Source: Balneola sp.
Lineage (GTDB): Bacteria > Bacteroidota > Rhodothermia > Balneolales > Balneolaceae
Direction of reading: 5' to 3'
Assembly: GCA_017643645.1 (NCBI GenBank)
Contig: JAEPNB010000003.1
Location: 248,001 to 312,000, forward strand
DNA: 64,000 nt
How positions within the stretch are numbered: position 1 is the stretch's first letter; every line of letters begins with the position of its first letter. Positions 51,815 through 59,971 of the stretch are shown here, in pieces. A model generated the notes under the pieces. It saw only the letters and a program-made list of their open reading frames with translations. It did not search any database and was not told the origin of the DNA. The position numbers were made by a program, and so were the translations under genes.

Positions 51815-54118
51815 CTAACCTATTACCTGAAGAGGTGCTGCTTTCAGCATCAACTTCTTTTGTCCTCTTGACTTGAAAAATACAACAACTTTTGTATCCA
51901 TTCCTAATCCTGTTCTGCTTATGATCTTTCCCGGGCCGAATTTTGCATGTTCAACGATAACGCCAACCTGAAAAGGATCATCCCCATCCTGAAGATCATA
52001 CTCGATAGTATTTCCGCTTGCTGATTTATACGTCTTGCCACTAACGGGGGTTTCCCAATCATATTCTATGGAAGTTGCACTTGTTGATTTATTGGATGAA
52101 GAAGATTCATCCAAAGAGAAACGATCTGCTTTCTGTGTGATTGTTGCTCCGGTTTCAGTGCGTACCACTCCGGAATCAACCTCATCAATAAATCGTGAGC
52201 GAATCTGTCGCTGTTCTTCACCGAATTTATACCTGTTTCTGGCATGGCTGAAATATAAACGCTCTTCAGCTCTGGTTATGGCTACATAAAACAAACGACG
52301 TTCTTCTTCTATATCAACTTCAAATCCAACACGAGCTCCAACAGGGAAGAGGTTTTCTTCCAAACCTACCACAAATACAGTTGGGAATTCCAGCCCTTTC
52401 GAACCGTGAACAGTCATAAGTGTAATGGCAGGTTTATTTTCATCAAATTTATCAGCATCAGTGATCAGGCTTATTTCCTGCAAAAATGCGCTCAGAGAAG
52501 GATTAGAATTTCCCTTTTCATAATAAGCGATGGCATTCTGGAATTCCAGGATGTTGTCTCTCCTCATCATTGATTGCTGAGAATTTTCTTCAACCAAAGC
52601 TTTTACATAGCCAGACTGTTCCAGAACTGCACGGGTCGATTCAGTTAAACTTAAACCGTTTTCCATCTCAGAACGCAACCGATTGATCATATCCACAAAT
52701 TCGCGAATTCGTACTTTAGCCGGTTTGTAGACATCTGTATTTTCAACATCTTGAAGAATGGTCCATACAGAGCGTCCTTCGGATCGGGCTTTTTTTCTAA
52801 GGTCCTGAATTGACTTGTTACCAATTCCCCTTGATGGCTCATTGATGATCCGGATCAGATTGGTTTCGTCATTTGGATTCACCAATAAAGTCAGATAAGC
52901 AAGCACGTCTTTGATCTCTTTACGCTGATAGAAGGAGAGACCTCCCACTAATTGATAAGCCAGATCACGTCTTCTTAACGCTTCTTCAAAAACGCGGGAT
53001 TGATAATTTGTGCGGTACAGAATGGCAAAATCATTGTTATTATAACCGTGCCTTAGTTTCAGCTCATGAATATAACTGGCAACTCTGTTTGCTTCATCTC
53101 TTTCATCATAGTTGTCCAGAAGAATGACCGGATCGCCATAATCCTGTTCGGTCCAGAGAGTTTTATCCAGTTGCTTTGAGTTCTTTTTGATAATGGAATC
53201 AGCACACTGAAGAATAGATTTTGTGGAACGGTAATTTTGTTCCAATGGAACTCTTTCAGCATCCTCATAATCTTCCTGAAAGTTCAGGATATTTGAAATA
53301 TCAGCTCCCCGGAATGAGTAAATACTTTGGGCATCATCACCAACAACACAAATATTCCCATACTTCTTAGCCAGCATTTTAGTGACTTTATATTGGGCAT
53401 GATTGGTATCCTGATACTCATCGATCATGATATACTTAAAGCGATTCTGATACACTTCCAGCACTTCAGGAAACTCTTCAAACAATTGAATAGGCTTTAT
53501 CAACAGATCATCAAAATCCATGGCATTGCTTTCCTTTAAGCGGGCAATATAGATCTTGTAGACTCGTGCAGTAATGTCATCCAGAGTACTACCCACAAAC
53601 TTATTCTGATAGGTATCAGGATCAATAAGCTGATTTTTTGCATCACTGATCTTATTACGAATAGTTTTCGGCTTGATCTCTTTTGGATTAAAATTCAGTT
53701 CCTGAAGGATCTGTTTTATCACGGTTTCAGAATCACTGGTATCATAAATGGTGAAGTCTTTACCATAACCTAATCTGTCTGCTTCAAATCGTAATATCTT
53801 TGAAAAAATAGAATGAAAGGTTCCCATCCATAGTTTGGAAGCTTTATCACCGATCAAACCTTTAATTCTGTCTTTCATTTCACGAGCTGCTTTGTTCGTG
53901 AATGTAAGAGCCAGAATTTCATTTGGTGCAGCTTTAAACTGCTGAAGAAGGTATGCTATTCGAAAAGTTAATACCCGGGTTTTACCACTACCGGCACCGG
54001 CTATAATTAAAAGCGGTCCATTAGTATGAGTAACAGCTTTTCTCTGTTGTTCGTTAAGACCTTTAAGGAAATCAGGTTTTCCTTGAGGATCTTCAGATTG
54101 TAGGGAAAATTTCTTCAT
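51815..54118 (-). CDS. pcrA: ATP-dependent DNA helicase of the UvrD/PcrA family
   Basis: 767 residues, superfamily 1A 3'-5' helicase for nucleotide excision repair and replication restart. Seen in order: GLNEQQRKAVTHTNGPLLII, Walker A AGAGSGKTRVL, ALTFTNKAAREM, YIMIDEYQDTNHAQ (motif II), VVGDDAQSIYSFRGADISN, LEQNYRSTKSIL, TVHGSKGLEFPTVFVVGLEE and LFYVAITRAEERLY. The C-terminal PcrA/UvrD interaction domain is present (VGVIVEHAKFGPGKIIS). Whether to call it pcrA or uvrD is a naming choice. Confidence 0.95.
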   Translation of the reverse strand: MKKFSLQSEDPQGKPDFLKGLNEQQRKAVTHTNGPLLIIAGAGSGKTRVLTFRIAYLLQQFKAAPNEILALTFTNKAAREMKDRIKGLIGDKASKLWMGTFHSIFSKILRFEADRLGYGKDFTIYDTSDSETVIKQILQELNFNPKEIKPKTIRNKISDAKNQLIDPDTYQNKFVGSTLDDITARVYKIYIARLKESNAMDFDDLLIKPIQLFEEFPEVLEVYQNRFKYIMIDEYQDTNHAQYKVTKMLAKKYGNICVVGDDAQSIYSFRGADISNILNFQEDYEDAERVPLEQNYRSTKSILQCADSIIKKNSKQLDKTLWTEQDYGDPVILLDNYDERDEANRVASYIHELKLRHGYNNNDFAILYRTNYQSRVFEEALRRRDLAYQLVGGLSFYQRKEIKDVLAYLTLLVNPNDETNLIRIINEPSRGIGNKSIQDLRKKARSEGRSVWTILQDVENTDVYKPAKVRIREFVDMINRLRSEMENGLSLTESTRAVLEQSGYVKALVEENSQQSMMRRDNILEFQNAIAYYEKGNSNPSLSAFLQEISLITDADKFDENKPAITLMTVHGSKGLEFPTVFVVGLEENLFPVGARVGFEVDIEEERRLFYVAITRAEERLYFSHARNRYKFGEEQRQIRSRFIDEVDSGVVRTETGATITQKADRFSLDESSSSNKSTSATSIEYDWETPVSGKTYKSASGNTIEYDLQDGDDPFQVGVIVEHAKFGPGKIISRTGLGMDTKVVVFFKSRGQKKLMLKAAPLQVIG

Positions 54119-54215
54119 TAATTTAATCGCAAGGGAGAAATTCCATTGCTTGCTTATTTATGAATCTGGGAGTTAAGTAATTGTGTTCATAAGAGCTTTT
54201 AAAACTATTTCTCGT

Positions 54216-54286
54216 ACCAATGCTCTGTGTTGGTGCGTAATCAGAGCCAGATTCGAAAGCTTAGTTCCGACGGAGACCATCGGAAC
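54216..54286. repeat. Composite hairpin element between pcrA and valS
   Basis: Three short inverted pairs: ACCAA (54216) with TTGGT (54230), GCTCTG (54222-54227) with CAGAGC (54242-54247), and a perfect GTTCCGA (54264-54270) with TCGGAAC (54280-54286). The first two are mutually exclusive. It lies in the 207-base gap between two genes and codes for nothing visible. It may be a dispersed repeat or a regulatory RNA segment. Confidence 0.5.
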
Positions 54287-54325
54287 CAGTAGCTAAAATT
54301 CTTTGTGCCCTCTGTGGTTTCCAAA

Positions 54326-57004
54326 TTACTGAAAATCTTTCAGCTGTTCTTTTAGCTTTTCAAGGTTTGCTTCACCATCTCGTTTTTTGTTACGTTCATT
54401 TTGAACGACAGCATCCGGGGCGTTTTCCACAAAATTCGAATTGTTAAGCTTTCCGTTTACGCTTTTCAGGAAACCTTCAACACGCTCTATTTCTTTCTCG
54501 ATCCTTTCAATTTCCTTATCAACATCAACCAGATCAAACATCTGAACGTAGATCTCGTCATTGCCGACCAGTGCAGAAGCACAAGCTTTAGGCTTTTTCA
54601 GGTCAGGAGCAATGAATAACGACTTCAGAACTTGAAGTTTTCTAAGGATCCATTCGCTTTCTTCTATTTTCTCAGCATTAGAAGATTTGATCAACACTTC
54701 AATATCTTTTTTAGGAGAAACACCCATTTCAGAACGGATATTTCTTAAGGCAGAAATCATTCCCTGAATACTTTCGAAGAGAGTTACATCTTCCGTATTG
54801 ATCTTGCTTTCATCATACTTAGGCCAGTCGGAAATACACAATGCTTCTTCGGAAGACCTTTCATCAATATGTTGCCAGATCTCCTCACTGATAAACGGCA
54901 TAAAAGGATGGAGTAGCTTCATCAATTGCTCAAACATTCCCAAAGCAACATTAAGTCGTTCGTTGTCGAACTTATCACCGTAATTAGCCGGTTTAGCAAG
55001 TTCGATATACCAATCGCAGAAATCATCCCAGATCAAAGAATACACTTTCTTAAGAGCATCATTCAGCTTGTAGTTCTGAAAATCCTCTTCCACTTCTTTA
55101 ATGGTTTGATGGATACGAGACATCATCCAGCGATCTACCAGGTTTTCGGGGTCTATTTCAGTAGTAGGATTGTATTCCACTTCATCTTCCATATTCATGG
55201 ATAAAAAGCGGAATGCATTCCAGATCTTATTACTGAATTTACTTCCCTGTTCACAAAGTTTTGAATCGAAGGGGAGATCATTTCCTGCAGGAGTTGCAAA
55301 CAACATTCCCATACGGATTCCATCTGCACCATATTCCGAGATCAAGTCTAACGGATCAGGAGAGTTTCCTAAACTCTTGCTCATCTTACGACCTTGTTTG
55401 TCTCGAACTATTCCGGTGTAATACACATTTTTGAATGGTAGTTCACCGCGATATTCATATCCGGCAATGATCATTCTGGCTACCCAGAAGAACATAATTT
55501 CAGGAGCGGTTACAAGATCATTGGTAGGGTAGTAGTAGTCTACTTCGTCTTTTTTGTAGAATCCGTCAAACACAGAAATAGGCCACAACCATGATGAAAA
55601 CCAAGTATCCAGAACATCTTCTTCCTGTTTCAGGTCACCAGCGGAAAGGCTTTTGTTACCTGATTTTTCTTTAGCAGCTTTTACTGCTTCTTTCAATGTT
55701 TTAGCTACTACGAAGTCATCGTCACCATCGCCGTAGTAATAAGCAGGAATTCTGTGTCCCCACCAAAGCTGACGGGAAATACACCAATCACGAACGTTTT
55801 CCATCCAATGACGATAGGTATTCTTGAATTTCTCCGGATGAAACTGAATGTTATCATTCATTACGTTTTCGAGAGCAGGTTCGCTTAGTTCTTTCATTGC
55901 TACCCACCATTGAAGAGAAAGTCTTGGCTCGATAACTGCGTCGGTTCTTTCAGAATATCCAACTTTGTTTTTGTAATCTTCTACTTCAACAAGGTTCCCT
56001 GCTTCATCCAGATCCTTTGAGATCTGCTTACGAACATCAAACCGATCCATTCCAATATAGAGTTCGCCTTCTTCGCTGACAGTTCCATCGGCATTCATCA
56101 TATTGATGGTTTCAAGATTATGTCGCTGTCCGAGATCATAATCATTCAGATCGTGAGCAGGAGTTACTTTCAGGCAACCTGTTCCGAATTCCATGTCCAC
56201 ATAGTCATCCAGGATGATTGGAACTTCACGATTTACCAACGGAACGATCGCTTTTTTACCATGAAGATGCGTGTATCGTTCATCATCAGGGTTAATACAG
56301 ACCGCTGTGTCACCCAGAATCGTTTCAGGACGAGTAGTGGCAATAGTTACATATTCATCTGAATCAACGATCTTGTAGCGAACGTGATACAGCTTGGAAT
56401 TAACTTCCTTGTGAATTACTTCTTCATCACTGAGCGCTGTTTTCGCAGCCGGATCCCAGTTGATCATTCGGGCACCACGATAGATCTTTCCTTTATTAAA
56501 GAGATCAATAAACGTATCAATTACACTTTCAGAATACTTCTCATCCATTGTGAAAGTGGTGCGATCCCAATCACAACTGGCTCCTAATTTCTTAAGTTGT
56601 TCAAGGATGATTCCGCCATGCTCGTGCGTCCATTCCCAGGCATGTTCCATGAATTCATCACGGGTAAGATCTTTTTTAGTAACACCTTTTTCACGGAGCT
56701 TTCGTACTACTTTTGCTTCAGTTGCAATAGAAGCGTGATCTGTTCCGGGAACCCAGCAAGCGTTATAGCCTTGCATTCTGGCTTTACGCACCAATACATC
56801 CTGAATGGTATTGTTCAACATGTGCCCCATGTGTAAAACACCGGTAACATTAGGCGGGGGAATTACGACTGTAAATGGTTCTCTTTCATCAGGTGTGGAA
56901 TGGAAGTAATTATGGTCCATCCAATACTGATACCATTTGTCTTCAACTTGAGAAGGATCGTACTGTGCGGGAATTTCTTTTTTTGTCTTCGTTGAATCGC
57001 TCAC
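54326..57004 (-). CDS. valS: Valyl-tRNA synthetase
   Basis: 892 residues, class I aminoacyl-tRNA synthetase. Seen: the HIGH-type motif PPPNVTGVLHMGHMLNNTIQ, the CP1 editing domain with TTRPETILGDTAV, the KMSKS loop (GRKMSKSLGNSPDPLDLI), the anticodon-binding helix bundle and the C-terminal coiled coil with LVDVDKEIERIEKEIERVEG. The start is GTG. A long inverted repeat separates it from rsmB upstream. Confidence 0.97.
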   Translation of the reverse strand: MSDSTKTKKEIPAQYDPSQVEDKWYQYWMDHNYFHSTPDEREPFTVVIPPPNVTGVLHMGHMLNNTIQDVLVRKARMQGYNACWVPGTDHASIATEAKVVRKLREKGVTKKDLTRDEFMEHAWEWTHEHGGIILEQLKKLGASCDWDRTTFTMDEKYSESVIDTFIDLFNKGKIYRGARMINWDPAAKTALSDEEVIHKEVNSKLYHVRYKIVDSDEYVTIATTRPETILGDTAVCINPDDERYTHLHGKKAIVPLVNREVPIILDDYVDMEFGTGCLKVTPAHDLNDYDLGQRHNLETINMMNADGTVSEEGELYIGMDRFDVRKQISKDLDEAGNLVEVEDYKNKVGYSERTDAVIEPRLSLQWWVAMKELSEPALENVMNDNIQFHPEKFKNTYRHWMENVRDWCISRQLWWGHRIPAYYYGDGDDDFVVAKTLKEAVKAAKEKSGNKSLSAGDLKQEEDVLDTWFSSWLWPISVFDGFYKKDEVDYYYPTNDLVTAPEIMFFWVARMIIAGYEYRGELPFKNVYYTGIVRDKQGRKMSKSLGNSPDPLDLISEYGADGIRMGMLFATPAGNDLPFDSKLCEQGSKFSNKIWNAFRFLSMNMEDEVEYNPTTEIDPENLVDRWMMSRIHQTIKEVEEDFQNYKLNDALKKVYSLIWDDFCDWYIELAKPANYGDKFDNERLNVALGMFEQLMKLLHPFMPFISEEIWQHIDERSSEEALCISDWPKYDESKINTEDVTLFESIQGMISALRNIRSEMGVSPKKDIEVLIKSSNAEKIEESEWILRKLQVLKSLFIAPDLKKPKACASALVGNDEIYVQMFDLVDVDKEIERIEKEIERVEGFLKSVNGKLNNSNFVENAPDAVVQNERNKKRDGEANLEKLKEQLKDFQ

Positions 57005-57044
57005 TTCAGCTACTAATTAAGGAATTTCTCTTTTCTAAATTTTA

Positions 57045-57103
57045 AGTGATACAGTAGCAAAGTTGCAAAGTATTCAACTTTGTCACTTTGCTACTGTATC
57101 ACT
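57045..57103. repeat. Perfect 19-bp inverted repeat between rsmB and valS
   Basis: Arms AGTGATACAGTAGCAAAGT (57045-57063) and its exact complement (57085-57103) enclose 21 bases, which contain a further pair CAAAGTTG/CAACTTTG (57058-57065 and 57075-57082). The sequence can form a long stem on either strand. No T-run follows, so it is more likely a dispersed repeat or processing site than a classical terminator, although it sits right after the rsmB stop (57117). Confidence 0.8.
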
Positions 57104-57116
57104 CTGTCACTTTCTC

Positions 57117-58439
57117 TTACTTTACTCTTTTCAATAATACACCAAAATGTCCGTCACATCCGTGTTTGTGAGGATAGGTTTGGTACGCTTTACCATCTTC
57201 GATTAGAATTTCTTCAGGAACAAAATCCTCAAGTGGTTGCAGCTCAAAATTATCATCCATTTTTTCCAGAAGCTTATGGATCTGTTCCATGTTCTCTTCC
57301 GGCTCCAACGAACAGGTGCTGTATACTAAACGTCCGCCAAGTTTTACCATGTTTGCTGCTTCTTCCAGTAATTTCTCCTGAAGTTCTACTGCATTTTTAA
57401 GGCCTTGCTCGTCTCTTCTCCAGCGTAGGTCAGCTCGTTTGCTTAGAACTCCTGTTCCTGTACAAGGAGCGTCTAAAAGAACAGCATCTGCAAGAGGAAG
57501 TGATAATTCCAGAATATCACCGCGACGAATTTTAATATTTTCAGCACCAAAGTTCAGCGCATTCTCTGCAAGCAACTCCAGGCGATCTGCAGAAATATCC
57601 ACAGAAAGGATGTCACTTTTAGCTTCAGTCAGATCAGCGATCATAATTGATTTTGTACCCGGAGCAGCACAGAGGTCATAAATTTTCTCATCAGGCTGAG
57701 GGTCTAAGATAAACGGAGCAAATCCGGCTGCAAGATCCTGCACATGGCACAAACCTTTTGCAAACAAACCTTTTTCGATGAATGGCTGAACAGAATCTAC
57801 TTTATAAAAATTTGGCAACCAGTCACTCGCTTCAAAGTCGATGCCCATTTTTTCCATACGCAGCTCAAAATTTTCAGGCTTGGTACGGATCGTGTTTACA
57901 CGAACATAGTAATTTGGTCGGCTGTTGTTTGCCTGATACAACTGAAACGCTTCTCTTTCACCAAAACGCTTATTCCATCTGGCTACCAGCCATTCCGGAT
58001 GAGAGAAAGTAGTAGCTACTAACTTGGTTCTGTCTTTGAAAGCCGGTTTTGGCAGAGCGCCTTCTTCGCGTTGCATATTACGGAGAATAGCATTTACGAG
58101 GTCGCCGGTTTTAGAACCGAGCATAAATTTAGCTATTTCAACAGCTTCGTTGATAGCGGCGTAATCAGGAGTGCTGTCCATAAACAGCATATCATAAATA
58201 GCAAGACGGAGAATATTTTTCAGCTCCGGTTTCATTTCCTCAATTCCAATTGAAGAAAAGTGATCGATGATAAAATCGAGATAACTTCTTTTGCGGAGTA
58301 TATTCTGTACGTATTCTCTTACCTGAGCTTTTTCACGGGTATCAAGCTCGTTTGCAAGTGAATAGTCAAGGTTTTTTTCACGGTCGAATTCAATTAAGAT
58401 TTCTACGCTGACTGATCGTGCTGATAATTCGGGTTCCAA
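57117..58439 (-). CDS. rsmB: 16S rRNA (cytosine(967)-C(5))-methyltransferase
   Basis: 440 residues. An N-terminal NusB-like RNA-binding domain (about 1-140) is followed by the SAM-dependent m5C methyltransferase: motif I IYDLCAAPGTKSIMIAD, the catalytic motif IV DAPCTGTGVLSKRADLRWRR and motif VI LVYSTCSLEPEE. Both cysteines (in PCTG and TCS) are present. The length matches RsmB/Sun. A tandem terminator precedes it on this strand. Confidence 0.94.
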   Translation of the reverse strand: MEPELSARSVSVEILIEFDREKNLDYSLANELDTREKAQVREYVQNILRKRSYLDFIIDHFSSIGIEEMKPELKNILRLAIYDMLFMDSTPDYAAINEAVEIAKFMLGSKTGDLVNAILRNMQREEGALPKPAFKDRTKLVATTFSHPEWLVARWNKRFGEREAFQLYQANNSRPNYYVRVNTIRTKPENFELRMEKMGIDFEASDWLPNFYKVDSVQPFIEKGLFAKGLCHVQDLAAGFAPFILDPQPDEKIYDLCAAPGTKSIMIADLTEAKSDILSVDISADRLELLAENALNFGAENIKIRRGDILELSLPLADAVLLDAPCTGTGVLSKRADLRWRRDEQGLKNAVELQEKLLEEAANMVKLGGRLVYSTCSLEPEENMEQIHKLLEKMDDNFELQPLEDFVPEEILIEDGKAYQTYPHKHGCDGHFGVLLKRVK

Positions 58440-58480
58440 GATGCTCAGGATTTAAATATTCAAGTTAGGTGCTTATAAAA

Positions 58481-58501
58481 AAAGGTGATCCAATCACCTT
58501 T
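58481..58501 (-). terminator. Terminator downstream of the creD-like gene (second of a tandem)
   Basis: On the minus strand AAAGGTGAT, loop of three, ATCACCTTT is followed by a run of seven T. It lies between the creD-like gene and rsmB and backs up the hairpin at 58525. Confidence 0.85.
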
Positions 58502-58524
58502 AGTTGCATAAATGCGCAAATAAA

Positions 58525-58549
58525 ACAAGCTGGTTTTTTGCCAGCTTGT
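58525..58549 (-). terminator. Terminator downstream of the creD-like gene (first of a tandem)
   Basis: On the minus strand ACAAGCTGG, loop CAAAAAA, CCAGCTTGT is followed by TTTATTTG. It begins about 47 bases after the creD-like stop. Two intrinsic terminators within 70 bases isolate rsmB from upstream transcription. Confidence 0.82.
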
Positions 58550-58596
58550 AGAATCCCTAAAGATAAAATATTAAGAGGGGAGTTGCTAATTAGAAC

Positions 58597-59958
58597 TTAT
58601 AATTTCACTTCATTATTTATTTGGTACCAATCAATTTTTCTTGAGAAATACATAACAAGAGCAAGTATGATAAACAAACCAATGCTTCCCATCAGTAATG
58701 CATAATCTTCAAGTTGTATGATCACATAAATAAAGAGGTACAAAATGGTGAGAATACCTGACATCAAGCCTGTGAGGGAAGTACTTTTTAAAACTGTTTT
58801 GGTGTAAGCAGAAATAAGGCCAATTGTTAACACTGAAGATGCTAAATAAGCAAAATTGAATGAACTGTGTTCAGATATGGATAAAAGTAACGTATAGAAT
58901 AAACAAAGCGCTAAGCCAACAAGGATATATTGAATAGGATGTACTCTTTTTTTATTGATTATTTCTATAAAAAAGAAGACCAAAAACGTTAATCCGATAA
59001 ATAAAATAGCATACTTAATACTTCGTTCAGATTTTTTGTAATTGTCTACCGGAAGCAATAGATCTACTCCAAAAGCCGATTCTTGTACTCGGTGATCTGA
59101 ATTCAACCAAGCCTGGGGGTAATTTCTGTTTAAGTGAAGAACATTCCAATTTGCTACAAAACCTGAGTCAGAAACAGTTCTGTGATCAGGTAAAAAAGCA
59201 CCATCAAAGCTTGGGGTGCTCCAATCTGATTTAAGCTCTACATCGGTTATTTTTCCTACCGGGATAAATCTAAGGTATTCGCTTCCTTTAAGTTTCAGGT
59301 TAAAGGCAAAAGGTTCAGAGAGAATATCACCATTACTGTTTACAGAAATATTGAGAGGTGCATTTATTCCTGAACTTATGATGTTTGTAGTAATAGTTCC
59401 CGGATTAAAGACTTTAGTATTTTCTCCCCATTTCAGATCTATTTGTTCTTCAATACCTCTAAGGTCAGAAATACCAATACTAAGAAAAGCATTGTTGAGA
59501 TGGAGGTCCTTTGCTTCAATATCAAAGTCTTTGATATTCAAAGTCGAAAAATCGCCATCAAGAGAGATGTCAGAATTATAAACAATTACTTCAAAGATAC
59601 CCCGGTATCGTTTTTCGGGTGCAATTGAACCAGTTACATTTAAATTTTCCGGTAACATATTCAGGTAATCCGTTCTTTCGATCCAGACATCGGTAGAATC
59701 TTTTGGGGAGTATCTTTTTATGTGTTTTGTAAAAGGAATAGTTAGAAATGGTCCCGTTATGGTCTGTTCTTTACCCCATTTTTCTCCAATTTCGTTTATG
59801 GCTTCATTCTTAGTGTTTTGTCGTTCATACACTAAGTTGCTAATCATAGCAGCAGGTATAAGCAGTAAGAGTGTTATAATTGCTATAAATACTGCTTTAA
59901 TCATTACAGTATTTCGCTCCGAAAAGCTTTGTTTATTTTGATCGGAAATTTCAGACAT
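58597..59958 (-). CDS. creD: CreD-like inner-membrane protein
   Basis: 453 residues: an N-terminal membrane helix (AVFIAIITLLLLIPAAMISN), a beta-rich periplasmic domain that begins LVYERQNTKNEAINEIGEKW with GPFLTIPF, then six or so C-terminal helices including YAILFIGLTFLVFFFIEI and HPIQYILVGLALCLFYTLLL. The HPIQY-LVGLAL-LFYLLLLS pattern is the hallmark of CreD. E. coli CreD is a CreBC regulon member tied to envelope stress, but its biochemical role is unknown; no creBC genes are nearby. It starts 13 bases after the DUF4139 gene, so the two share a transcript. Confidence 0.88.
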   Translation of the reverse strand: MSEISDQNKQSFSERNTVMIKAVFIAIITLLLLIPAAMISNLVYERQNTKNEAINEIGEKWGKEQTITGPFLTIPFTKHIKRYSPKDSTDVWIERTDYLNMLPENLNVTGSIAPEKRYRGIFEVIVYNSDISLDGDFSTLNIKDFDIEAKDLHLNNAFLSIGISDLRGIEEQIDLKWGENTKVFNPGTITTNIISSGINAPLNISVNSNGDILSEPFAFNLKLKGSEYLRFIPVGKITDVELKSDWSTPSFDGAFLPDHRTVSDSGFVANWNVLHLNRNYPQAWLNSDHRVQESAFGVDLLLPVDNYKKSERSIKYAILFIGLTFLVFFFIEIINKKRVHPIQYILVGLALCLFYTLLLSISEHSSFNFAYLASSVLTIGLISAYTKTVLKSTSLTGLMSGILTILYLFIYVIIQLEDYALLMGSIGLFIILALVMYFSRKIDWYQINNEVKL

Positions 59959-59971
59959 AATGTTGAATCAG

